From Pseudomonas sp. CHM02 (GTDB lineage Bacteria; Pseudomonadota; Gammaproteobacteria; Pseudomonadales; Pseudomonadaceae), in NCBI RefSeq assembly GCF_000612585.1, contig NZ_JFCA01000012.1:62001-126000 (forward strand): a DNA stretch of 64,000 bases, written 5' to 3'. The notes beneath the pieces were generated by a model. That model ran no database searches and had not been told where the DNA came from. It saw only the letters and a list, made by a program, of their open reading frames with translations. Within the stretch, counting starts at the first letter, position 1. Every line of letters starts with the position of its first letter. The position numbers and the translations under genes are program-made. This document shows positions 46,611 through 54,667 of the stretch, piece by piece.

Positions 46611-49055
46611 TCAAGGCAGTGGGCATCGGGCCGGGGCGGTTTCGAAATACACCTGCGGGTCGGCCTTCTTTGGCAATTCAAAGTGCAAGCGGCAGCGTGG
46701 CTGCCCTGGCGCCTTGATCCACAAGGGGGGCAGGTCAAGCACCGTGGGCAGGAACACGTGGTTGCTTTCTTGCACCAGCGTGACGAACTCGCCGTCGGCG
46801 GTGGTCACCGTGGCCCCACGCGGAACGGGCCTGTCCAGGGTCAGCAAGGCCCGACGCGTCAGCGCCACGCCAAACTCAAGCCGGTCTACCGCCCCACGGC
46901 CCGCCGAGACCACGGCCAGGCCATTGCTGATGTCGGCATTGCGCGGCAACGAGCCGGTTTGCACTTCCACCGGGCTACGGCCATAGGCGCTGACCTGCGG
47001 CACCACCGCCTGGCCTTGCCAGTCGGTCCACACAGGGCCGCTCGGCGTGCTGACCTTGACGCCGGCCATGTCCCCCACCGACAGCAACGCAAAGGTGTCG
47101 CGCACCGGGTACGGCGAGAAGGTCACGCCGTCGCCGTGCAATACCACCGCGCCACGCGCGCCCCCCTGATAGCTGGAACGCTCGTCGTCCGAGCGCGTGT
47201 AGTTGACGTCCAGCTGGGTGTAGAACGGCAGCGCCGTGAGCCCCAGCGACGATTCCACCTGGCGGTCACGGCTGTCATGTTCAACCCCGACCCGATAGGC
47301 CAGTTGATCGTTGATCTGTTCGTTGACGCCCGTCCCGATACGGTGCTCGCCGCCGGAATTACGCACCCACGCCCGGCCACGGCGGCGCTCGCCAAGGGGC
47401 ACGCTGATATTCAGGTAAACGGCGTCGTCGTTGTATCGGCGGCCGCCCATGTGCCATTCGGCGGTGGCCGACAGGGACACGCCACCCACCTGTGTTCCCC
47501 ACGAGGCCAGCGCGCGGCTGCTGCTGTCGCCGGCAAACGAGGAGGTGCGGGAAACCCCGGCGCTGAACGCGCCCAGCCGGGGATGGGACCATGAGGCCGT
47601 GGCACTCTGCTGGTCGCGGTAGCGTGAGCGCTGTTGTTCACGCGTGTCCGTGAGGTAGGTTGATTCGCTAAGGTCGCGGTAGTCCTCGGTTCGCCAGGAG
47701 TTGGCGGCGCTGATGGCCCAGCGTTCACCCAGTCGTTGGCTCCATGAGAGGTCGGTCTGCAGGCCGCGTTGCTGATCACGGCGCGTTGACTCGGCGGCGA
47801 TGACTGCCAGTTGCCATTGGCTGTCCTGCGCGGGCAAGAAGCCCAGGTTCAGGCCAACCGACCGGTAATCCATCGCCGCCAGTACGCCGCTGCCCAGTGA
47901 CACCAGAGGGTGAGGTGCACTCGTCCACCCCGCGCTGACCACCCAGGGTTGCGCGCCGTCGCCTCCGTCTGCATCGCGCACCCGGCCGGCGGCCACCGAA
48001 TAGCCCGGCGCCGGCAAGCCCAGCCCGAGCATCGCAGCCGGGACGGTGAAGCGCCGTTCTTCGCCGGAGGTTTCCTTGACGGTCACCTCCACATCGGAGC
48101 GCCCGCTCAGGCGCGGCACATTGCTCAGGGAAAAGGGGCCGGCCGGCACCACGGTGGAGTGGATCAGCGCACCGTTCTGGCGTACTTCCACCTGGGCCGG
48201 CCCATTGGCGATGCCATCGATGGTCGCACCTTGATTCTGGTCTTGCAGGCCCTGCTCGGTCAGCACTTGTACGCCGGTGATCTGGGCCCCGGCCAGCACT
48301 GGGTTATAGAGATTGATCTGCCCCGCCTGCAACACCGCTTGTTGGCGGGCGAAGGTGCGTTGGGCGTAGGCGTCCAGGTGAGTGCTGCGCGAGACGCCGT
48401 CTTGCCAGGTCTGGACTTGGCGACTGCGCACGATCCAGTCGCCGGCATTGAAGCCGACTTCTGTATTGGCCGAGCCGAATCGGCTGGTGTCATCGCCGTA
48501 CTGGTTATGCAGCCCCGTCACGTCGTAATTGAGCAGGCCGGCAAACCCGCCGGTGCTGTAGCCGGAAATATCCCGAGTCGCCGGACGCAGCGCCTGGGTG
48601 GGCACCACGAGGGACAGGCTCAGGCTGGCCGGGTCTGGCTCAATCATGGTTTGCGGGTACTGCTCGATAAACCCGTGACAGGCGCCCGTGCTGCGAGGCG
48701 GTGTTTCCAATTGCGCCGCGTCCAGCAATGCAGCGTCGAAGCACAGCGTGCCGTGGTCGTCGAAGGTGGCGTCGACACGCCCTCTGCGCAGGCCGTTGAC
48801 CGACAGGTTGACGGCGTGGCGACCGCTGGCAAAGCGCGGTGCTTGCAGCAGCAAACTGGCCAGCTCCGGGTCGATGCCGCGTTGGTGCAGGGTCTGGTTG
48901 TCGAAGGTGCCCGTTGCCGGATCGGCCCAGGCGGGGCCAGCCAATAGGGCAGGGCCAAGGGCGGCCCAGGCAATGACGTGCAGCTGAGCGCGTGACAGGC
49001 GTGGTAAAGCGCCGGGCACGGCGTTGCCGTCACGGTAATTCATGACTGTGTTCAC
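46611..49055 (-). CDS. Outer-membrane fimbrial usher (PapC/FimD-like)
   Basis: An 814-residue usher that threads pilus subunits through the outer membrane. After a long signal region ending AGPAWA comes an N-terminal domain without the classical FNxxFL motif. The 24-stranded barrel follows (STGGFAGLLNYDVTG, GDWIVRSRQVQTW) with plug-like sequence near NGALIHSTVVPAGPFSLSNVP, then C-terminal beta-sandwich domains ending FETAPARCPLP. I keep the GTG at 49055, since AAGAG lies at a workable distance; an ATG at 49043 has no site. Confidence 0.92.
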   Translation of the reverse strand: MNTVMNYRDGNAVPGALPRLSRAQLHVIAWAALGPALLAGPAWADPATGTFDNQTLHQRGIDPELASLLLQAPRFASGRHAVNLSVNGLRRGRVDATFDDHGTLCFDAALLDAAQLETPPRSTGACHGFIEQYPQTMIEPDPASLSLSLVVPTQALRPATRDISGYSTGGFAGLLNYDVTGLHNQYGDDTSRFGSANTEVGFNAGDWIVRSRQVQTWQDGVSRSTHLDAYAQRTFARQQAVLQAGQINLYNPVLAGAQITGVQVLTEQGLQDQNQGATIDGIANGPAQVEVRQNGALIHSTVVPAGPFSLSNVPRLSGRSDVEVTVKETSGEERRFTVPAAMLGLGLPAPGYSVAAGRVRDADGGDGAQPWVVSAGWTSAPHPLVSLGSGVLAAMDYRSVGLNLGFLPAQDSQWQLAVIAAESTRRDQQRGLQTDLSWSQRLGERWAISAANSWRTEDYRDLSESTYLTDTREQQRSRYRDQQSATASWSHPRLGAFSAGVSRTSSFAGDSSSRALASWGTQVGGVSLSATAEWHMGGRRYNDDAVYLNISVPLGERRRGRAWVRNSGGEHRIGTGVNEQINDQLAYRVGVEHDSRDRQVESSLGLTALPFYTQLDVNYTRSDDERSSYQGGARGAVVLHGDGVTFSPYPVRDTFALLSVGDMAGVKVSTPSGPVWTDWQGQAVVPQVSAYGRSPVEVQTGSLPRNADISNGLAVVSAGRGAVDRLEFGVALTRRALLTLDRPVPRGATVTTADGEFVTLVQESNHVFLPTVLDLPPLWIKAPGQPRCRLHFELPKKADPQVYFETAPARCPLP

Positions 49056-49184
49056 ACAAATGCACTCTTGTGATGGAGGCCCGTGGCTAGACTTTCGTTG
49101 GCGCCAGGCTGTCTTCCCGGTGGCCTTCAGGGAGTGGCCACTTCGTTTTATAGAGGCGTCGCAGTGTCCATGGACGCCGTTGGA
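49056..49184 (-). other. Gap between chaperone and usher genes with a hairpin
   Basis: At 129 bases this is the widest gap in the cluster. It holds GTGGCC (49120-49125) and GGCCAC (49136-49141), an RNA hairpin that could lower expression of the usher relative to the subunits, or mark an internal promoter. Confidence 0.35.
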
Positions 49185-49901
49185 TCAACGTGTGATCGGC
49201 GCATCATGAGGCGCGACGGCAAAGCCATACACCGTGGCCGGCTGCAGGCGTACCGCGGTTGCGGCAGGCCCTTTCGCCGGGACCGTCAAGGTCTCTCCCG
49301 GCAGCACATAGGTGCGTGGCAGCATGGCCGCGCCTTTGCCGGGTAGCAGTCGCAGTTCCTGGGCCAGGCGTACCACGTAAGGCGTGGGGTTGTGCACGCT
49401 GAGCCGGCCGTTTTTCAGCTTCCAGCTCAACCCCAGCCACGGCGTGCGGTTGGGCGGCAGGCCCTTGGGATTCAGGATCACCGGCAGGTTCTGCCGCACC
49501 GTGACGCCCACTTGGGCGCGCCCGGCCTCGGCGCCGGATCGTTTCTGGGGCATGCCCTCGAAAATCACCCGCTTGAGGCGTTGGGTCTTCAGCGGCTCCT
49601 TCGATTGCAGGATGAACCGCACCAACTGACTCTTGCCGGGCTCCACCCGTGCGAGAGGGGGCGTGACGAACAGCAGCGTGTCCTTGTCTTCGGGGATGTC
49701 TTCAAGGGTCACATGCAGCAGGGCCAGCTTGCCGTCGGTGTTGGTCACCGACACGGCAGCTTCGCCCTCCGCTTCGTGGACGATGACTACCGAGGTGTCG
49801 GGCACCATACCGTCGGCCAGCGCGCTGGTGGCGCAGCACCACAGGGCGAAGCCGGCACAACCGGCGCGTATCCAGGAAACTTGCATCATCTGAGCACTCA
49901 T
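49185..49901 (-). CDS. Periplasmic fimbrial chaperone (PapD-like)
   Basis: A 238-residue immunoglobulin-fold chaperone with a signal peptide (AGFALWCCATSALA). Domain 1 shows the paired strands LLHVTLEDIPEDKDTLLFVTPP and the conserved motif VRQNLPVILNPKGL that bears the subunit-anchoring Lys region. Domain 2 contains LSVHNPTPYVVRLAQ. It donates a strand to each DUF1120 subunit in the periplasm and delivers it to the usher. It starts 10 bases after the fifth subunit gene. Confidence 0.92.
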   Translation of the reverse strand: MSAQMMQVSWIRAGCAGFALWCCATSALADGMVPDTSVVIVHEAEGEAAVSVTNTDGKLALLHVTLEDIPEDKDTLLFVTPPLARVEPGKSQLVRFILQSKEPLKTQRLKRVIFEGMPQKRSGAEAGRAQVGVTVRQNLPVILNPKGLPPNRTPWLGLSWKLKNGRLSVHNPTPYVVRLAQELRLLPGKGAAMLPRTYVLPGETLTVPAKGPAATAVRLQPATVYGFAVAPHDAPITR

Positions 49902-49911
49902 TCAATAAGGG

Positions 49912-50538
49912 TTACAGGTACTTGAGGTCCAGGGTGATCGAACCTTGCAAAGGCACTTCTTCCTTCAGCGTCAGGCCACTGGCCGGGCTGATGGCGGTTT
50001 CCACTCGCAGGCTGGCTACCAACTGCCTGATGGGCTCGGGCTGGAGGGCGTCCGAGCGCGCGAACCCAATGTATTGCGCCGGGTAGGCGTTGGCCTCGGG
50101 GTGCCAGGTGCCGCCGTTGTCGGGCGACGTCAGGACACGCAGCGCCGCGCCGTCGCCTACCGGCCCACGCAACGCCAAGCCCACTGACCCCAGGCGTTCC
50201 GACGGCGCGTGAATGTTCATGCCCAACCCGTAGAACACCAGCGGTGCCGGCGATGAGCCCGGGTGATTATCGATACCCACCAGGGCAAACAGGGTCGGGC
50301 CTTCGCAGCTGATACTCAGGCCCAGTTGCTGGCTGGGCAGTTGGGTGTATTCAGTTGGCTTCAAGGTCCGTACCGGGATCTTGCCGAAATCGACCAGGCC
50401 GCTGTCGGACAGCGACACGCTGCAGGCCTGGGGCGTGATTCGGCCGGTCACGCTCAAGTCCACGGTGGACCCTGCGAGGGCGGGCGTCAGGTTCACGGCG
50501 AGCAGCATGAGCGCGCAGGAGAGGATCGTTGTGTTCAT
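49912..50538 (-). CDS. DUF1120 fimbrial subunit (fifth paralogue)
   Basis: A 208-residue exported subunit, signal peptide MNTTILSCALMLLAVNLTPALA. It has the paired Cys (ITPQACSVSLS; ISCEGP), VDFGKIPVRTL, IDNHPGSS and YGLGMN, and ends ITLDLKYL. The chaperone gene follows after 10 bases. The ATG at 50538 is preceded by an in-frame GTG; neither has a strong ribosome-binding site, so translation may depend on the upstream gene. Confidence 0.87.
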   Translation of the reverse strand: MNTTILSCALMLLAVNLTPALAGSTVDLSVTGRITPQACSVSLSDSGLVDFGKIPVRTLKPTEYTQLPSQQLGLSISCEGPTLFALVGIDNHPGSSPAPLVFYGLGMNIHAPSERLGSVGLALRGPVGDGAALRVLTSPDNGGTWHPEANAYPAQYIGFARSDALQPEPIRQLVASLRVETAISPASGLTLKEEVPLQGSITLDLKYL

Positions 50539-50599
50539 CACGTAGGATCACTGTGGAAGAGTTCGGTATCAAAGACGTGCGCCAAGCAGCGCCAGGGTG

Positions 50600-51220
50600 T
50601 TACAGGTAGCGGGCTTCAAGGGTTACGTTGCCTTCGAGGGGGACTTCGCTCGTCAGCGTCAGGCTGTCGGTAGCCTCGATGGCGGCGATGACGCCTAACC
50701 TTGCCGAGAATCGAGTGCTGGGAATCGGCTGGCTGGCATCCGCCAGGGCGCTGGGCGCGTATAGCCCCGGTAGAGTATAGGTGTAGGCTTTTTTCCAGGT
50801 CGCTCCATGGTCTTGCGACTCACTCATTTGGACGGCGGTGTTATCCACCCTCGGATCTTGCAGGTACGGGGTAAGAAAGCCGATTTTCTCCCCGGCGGGG
50901 GTCAACCCCAACCCTGGGTAACTCGGGTTGGAGCTGGTCCCCGATCGGTTATCAACGAACTGCAAGGCCATCGCGGTGGGCGCCTCGCAATGGATGTCGA
51001 GTGACAAGTCCATGTGTTCGAGAAACGTGATATCGGTCTGTTTCAAGTCTTTTGCCGCTATCTTTCCGTAATCGATAACCCCTCCATCGGACAGTGTGGG
51101 AGCACAAGCACTCGGCGTGATCAACCCCCGTACAGTCAGGTCGGTAGTCGAGGCCGCAATGGCGCTGGTACTCGCGCCCAACAGCAGGGCGCAACTAAGG
51201 GTGCGGTGCAGGGTGTTCAT
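50600..51220 (-). CDS. DUF1120 fimbrial subunit (fourth paralogue)
   Basis: A 206-residue exported subunit beginning at ATG 51220 (MNTLHRTLSCALLLGASTSA). Family marks are TDLTVRGLITPSACAPTLS, VIDYGKIAAKDL, the second Cys in LDIHCEAPT, VDNRSGTSS and the end LEARYL. Its middle departs from its neighbours (TPYLQDPRVDNTAVQMSESQ), so the paralogues are diverged rather than recent copies. Confidence 0.87.
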   Translation of the reverse strand: MNTLHRTLSCALLLGASTSAIAASTTDLTVRGLITPSACAPTLSDGGVIDYGKIAAKDLKQTDITFLEHMDLSLDIHCEAPTAMALQFVDNRSGTSSNPSYPGLGLTPAGEKIGFLTPYLQDPRVDNTAVQMSESQDHGATWKKAYTYTLPGLYAPSALADASQPIPSTRFSARLGVIAAIEATDSLTLTSEVPLEGNVTLEARYL

Positions 51221-51267
51221 GGCTCGGATCAATCCTGGGTTGTTGGGGGTAAAGCGCACGGTCGGGC

Positions 51268-51891
51268 TTACCAGTACTTCAATTGCAGGGTGGCATGACC
51301 GTCGATGGGCACCTCATCCACCAGGGTCAGGTCGGTGGCCTTGACCAGGGTGGTAAACGCGCTCAAGCGGGCGGTCAACACCTTCAGGGCGATCGGGGCG
51401 TTGAGGTCGTCAGCGCTGGCAAAGGCAGTCAGGCCTGCGTGCCCCAGGTAAGTGGAAGGGCGCCAGGAGGTCCCGCCGTTGCTGGACATGATGGTGCGCA
51501 CCGGCACCGTGTCGGCCACTGCGTCCAGGACGCTGAACGCGACGCTGCCCAACATCTGGTCGTCATTGACCCTGCCCAGGCCCTGGCTGGCAGGGTGGAT
51601 GGCCGAGGTGCCGGCGCGGTTGTCGATGGCAGTCAGCGTGAACAGCGTTTCTGCCTCGCAAGTCACCTCCAGTTGCAGGTTGGCGGTCTCCAGGCGAGTC
51701 GGCTGGTCGGGGGCCAGGTCCTTCACGGTCAGTTTGCCGTGGTCGACGATGCCGCCGCTGGACAGGCTGGGAACGCAGGAACTGGGTGTAATCACGCCGG
51801 TGACGCTCAAGTCGATGGCGCTCGCGGCAAAAGCACCAGGAGTGCCAGCCATCAGCACAGTTGCGGTAAAGCAGGTCAGGGCACGAATCAT
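51268..51891 (-). CDS. DUF1120 fimbrial subunit (third paralogue)
   Basis: A 207-residue exported subunit. ATG 51891 (MIRALTCFTATVLMAGTPG) is chosen because AGGA lies ten bases upstream; the GTG three codons earlier is too close to it. It has IDLSVTGVITPSSCVPSLS, VDHGKLTVKDL, LEVTCEAETLF and IDNRAGTS. It ends LQLKYW, with Trp in place of the usual Leu as last residue. Confidence 0.87.
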   Translation of the reverse strand: MIRALTCFTATVLMAGTPGAFAASAIDLSVTGVITPSSCVPSLSSGGIVDHGKLTVKDLAPDQPTRLETANLQLEVTCEAETLFTLTAIDNRAGTSAIHPASQGLGRVNDDQMLGSVAFSVLDAVADTVPVRTIMSSNGGTSWRPSTYLGHAGLTAFASADDLNAPIALKVLTARLSAFTTLVKATDLTLVDEVPIDGHATLQLKYW

Positions 51892-51920
51892 GGTTGACAC
51901 ATCCTGTGGGGTAAGGTGGC

Positions 51921-52553
51921 TTACAGGTACTTCACTTCGAGGGTGGCAGAGCCGTTGAATGGCAGTTCATCGCGCACATTCAGGCTACGGGTCGGAGAGA
52001 TAAGGGGGCTGATGACGAGATCCGTGCTCAGCGCCTGGATGGGGCTTGGCGCCCACAATGGACCACCGGGTTGATCACTGAATGCTGCGAGGAAAACCAC
52101 AGGCCACACGTTGTCTTCATTGTTTTTCCAACTGTCGCCGTCGGCTGAGGCGATGTGGGTAGCCGGGGATCCGTCGGCAATCGGGTTGGTGAGCATGAGG
52201 TGATAGCTACCGATGTTTTTGTCGCCAATCATGCCCAGGCCGTAGTAGTTGTAAGGGTCAATCGAGCCGGTACTGTTGTCGATGCCTTTGAGGGCGAACA
52301 GTGTGGGGGCCTCGCAGGTGACGGTCATTTGAAGGCTGGTCGCCGGTAACTCGGTTAATTGGTCGGGATGGAGGTCCGACACGGAGATTTTTCCGTAGTC
52401 GACAACACCCATGCCAGACAAGTTGGGTGTGCAGGCCGTCGGCGTGATTATTCCCTTGACGGTCAAGTCGACGCTGCTGGCGGCATACACCTGTGAGCCG
52501 GCGGTCAGCAGCAATGAGAGGGCAAAGAGTCGGGAGCAGGGGGGGCATGGCAA
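51921..52553 (-). CDS. DUF1120 fimbrial subunit (second paralogue), start disturbed by a seven-C tract
   Basis: Subunit of about 210 residues: SVDLTVKGIITPTACTPNLS, VDYGKISVSDL, VTCEAPTLFALKGIDNSTGS, YYGLGMIG, end LEVKYL. The open frame has only a TTG start at 52553 (GGA five bases upstream). An ATG at 52548 is one base out of frame because it is followed by seven C's (plus-strand G run 52539-52545). With six C's that ATG would read MPPCSRLFALSLLLTAGSQVYA, an ideal signal peptide. This may be a slippage-controlled gene or a base-calling error; as written, expression needs the TTG. Confidence 0.82.
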   Translation of the reverse strand: MPCPPCSRLFALSLLLTAGSQVYAASSVDLTVKGIITPTACTPNLSGMGVVDYGKISVSDLHPDQLTELPATSLQMTVTCEAPTLFALKGIDNSTGSIDPYNYYGLGMIGDKNIGSYHLMLTNPIADGSPATHIASADGDSWKNNEDNVWPVVFLAAFSDQPGGPLWAPSPIQALSTDLVISPLISPTRSLNVRDELPFNGSATLEVKYL

Positions 52554-52599
52554 AAGAATCCGAGAGGGCGCGCGGTGCGCCGGGTCAAAAAAGGGTGAT

Positions 52600-53229
52600 T
52601 TACAGGTACTTCACTTCGATCGTGGCGGAGCCGTCGAGGGACACTTCATTGCTCAGGTTCAAGTCTTGCGCAGGCGCGATCTGGGTCATCACGGCCAAGT
52701 CAGTGGTCAGGTCCTGAATAGGCACGGGTACATACCGGCCACTGGAAACACCGCCGAAACCGGCCAGTTTGCCGCTGTACCAATATTCACCATCAATCGC
52801 GCTCCAGGTTTGCCCGCCGTTGTTGGACTCCAGGGGTATGACGGCGACGTTGTCCGCAACCGGGTTCACAAGCTCAAGGTGGTAGGTGCCGATTTTCTGC
52901 GTGTTATCGATCAAGCCCAGACCATAGCCCGTCGCGACGATGGCTGAGGACGCCCGGTTGTCGTTGCCGTTCAAGCCAAACAAGGTCTGTGCATCGCAGT
53001 TCACATTCATCTGCAAGGTCACGGCTGGCAGATCAGTGGGGGTGCCTTGATTGAGGTCCTTGGCGGAGATCTTGCCGTGATCGACAATGCCGTTGGCGGA
53101 TAAGGTCGGCGTGCAGGCACTCGGCGTGATCAGGCCTTTGACGATCAGCTCCACTGAGCTTGCGGCAACGGCCGAGCCCTGGTGGGCGATCGTGAGAAAG
53201 AGGGCGAGTGCAGCGAGAGGCTTATTCAT
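52600..53229 (-). CDS. DUF1120 fimbrial subunit (first paralogue, promoter-proximal)
   Basis: A 209-residue exported subunit, start MNKPLAALALFLTIAHQGSAVA at 53229 with GGAA nine bases upstream. It has VELIVKGLITPSACTPTLS, VDHGKISAKDL, the second Cys in MNVNCDAQTLF, NDNRASSA, YGLGLIDNTQKIGTYHLE, and a final LDGSATIEVKYL. Being first in the cluster, it is the best candidate for the major shaft subunit, an inference from gene order only. Confidence 0.88.
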   Translation of the reverse strand: MNKPLAALALFLTIAHQGSAVAASSVELIVKGLITPSACTPTLSANGIVDHGKISAKDLNQGTPTDLPAVTLQMNVNCDAQTLFGLNGNDNRASSAIVATGYGLGLIDNTQKIGTYHLELVNPVADNVAVIPLESNNGGQTWSAIDGEYWYSGKLAGFGGVSSGRYVPVPIQDLTTDLAVMTQIAPAQDLNLSNEVSLDGSATIEVKYL

Positions 53230-53629
53230 GTCGTGGGTTCCGGTGCAAGGATTGCTGACTGTGGGTCGTGTGTAACCGTCATGTGTTTGCGACCACCGGG
53301 AATGGCTGGCCGCGCCCTTTTTGGGCAGCGGTGAATTTATCCAGCGTGAAGGGCCGGGGGAATACAACAATTACGATAGTGAGCGGAAGTCGTACGTCGT
53401 TGATCGGCGATGTCGGAACCGGCTTTTGATTACGTAGGATTTATGCAGTTTTCGTAGTTGTTGTATGGTCCGAAGCCCTCCATTCGACTATTTTTCGGTC
53501 CGCTTTCGCGGTCATGAAAAACTCAAAAAGATCATCCAGAAAGCTGCGTCCTGTTGATCAGGTCGGGGCTGTTTCCTGCACGCCTTGCGTGCCATCCACG
53601 CCCGTTTATTACGGTAAGTCGAGGTCGTC
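53230..53629. promoter_or_regulatory. Divergent control region between fimbrial cluster and Rec-Hpt gene
   Basis: These 400 gene-free bases must hold promoters for both the fimbrial operon and the regulator. Near-repeats are regularly spaced: TTACGATAG at 53371, TTACGTAGG at 53431 and TTTCGTAGT at 53451, that is, 60 and 20 bases apart, multiples of two helical turns. Such phased direct repeats are typical of NarL/LuxR-type response-regulator sites. The region is also richer in A/T than its flanks. Confidence 0.5.
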
Positions 53630-54460
53630 ATGTCATCGGGCATTCCCCCAGGCAACGGCAGTGGGCATGAACCCCTGCCGCCGGCGACCTCGCCCGCCTA
53701 TTGGCGCCGGCTCAAGGTGTTGGTGATCGACGACCACCCGGCGTATTGCCTGCTGATGGGCGGGATCCTGGAACGGCTGGGCCTGGACTATAAGGCCTGT
53801 CGGGACGGTCGCGCCGCGCTCGCCGCCATGGACGAGCACCACTTCGACCTGATCCTGACCGACTGCCAGATGCCTGGCATGGATGGCTACGCCATGACCC
53901 GCAGGGTTCGTGCGCAGGAACGTGAGGCCATGACGACGCGAGTCCCCATCATTGGCTTGACCTCCAACCTGGGCCCGGAAGAGGTCCGCCTGTGCCTGGA
54001 AGCCGGCATGGACGCCTGGCTGGTCAAGCCCCTCACCTTCATACAACTGCGCGACGTCCTGGTGTACTGGCTGGCGCAGGCCGACATGTGCGTGCCGAGG
54101 CCGGAGGGTGAGATTCATGCCCAATTCACGCGCGAAGGCTGGCCAACGCGTGCCGTGCTGGTGCAGATGTTTGGAGGTGGCGAGGTCTTGGAAAGCATGC
54201 TGGGCAGCCTGACGCATGAGGCACGGCAAGACTTGCGAGCGTTGTCGAGTGCAGTGATCCGCCTCGATGAGGGGGCCACCGTCCAGCACTTGCACCGGCT
54301 GATCGGCAGCGTTGCATTCCTGGGCGTTACCTCGCTGGAAAAACGTGGCATCCGGCTGATCTCGGCGGTCACCCGCGATGGCGTAGCCATGCATGCCCGT
54401 ACCTTGGTGCGACTGCGACAGGATCTGGTGCGTTACCTGGCCTACCTGTCGACGCTCTGA
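53630..54460 (+). CDS. Receiver-Hpt phosphorelay protein
   Basis: A 276-residue cytoplasmic protein with a Pro/Gly-rich first 25 residues, then a receiver domain at about 28-148 (Asp34-Asp35 acidic pair, phospho-acceptor Asp78 in LTDCQMPGMDG, Lys133 in LVKP). A histidine phosphotransfer domain follows at about 170-270, with His222 in HRLIGSVAFLG, the canonical HxLKGS position (Ile replaces Lys). This is exactly the C-terminal end of unorthodox BvgS/EvgS-type kinases, but with no sensor or kinase domain attached. It probably relays phosphate from a kinase encoded elsewhere to the LuxR-type regulator at 54668. Confidence 0.85.
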   Translation: MSSGIPPGNGSGHEPLPPATSPAYWRRLKVLVIDDHPAYCLLMGGILERLGLDYKACRDGRAALAAMDEHHFDLILTDCQMPGMDGYAMTRRVRAQEREAMTTRVPIIGLTSNLGPEEVRLCLEAGMDAWLVKPLTFIQLRDVLVYWLAQADMCVPRPEGEIHAQFTREGWPTRAVLVQMFGGGEVLESMLGSLTHEARQDLRALSSAVIRLDEGATVQHLHRLIGSVAFLGVTSLEKRGIRLISAVTRDGVAMHARTLVRLRQDLVRYLAYLSTL

Positions 54461-54667
54461 AGTTCACCCTCATGGTCCGATTTGCAGGAATTTTACGACC
54501 TGTAATGTAGGGCGTTTCTGGCGGTGCATTCTGTTTGTTTTGTAGGCCTTAATCTCGTCGGCAGCGATTGCGGGGCTATTCGCCATTAGCGGGTTTTGTT
54601 GACGGTTGTTGCGATCCAGAACCAGCGCTATTTTTGCGCAGGTCAATTTGCCATCATGGTGTCCCTC
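54461..54667 (+). other. Gap between the two regulator genes
   Basis: This 207-base gap is long enough for a separate promoter. TTTTACGACC (54491) and TAATGTAGGG (54503) resemble the repeats in the fimbrial control region, so the pair may be autoregulated. No terminator hairpin is evident. Confidence 0.35.
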
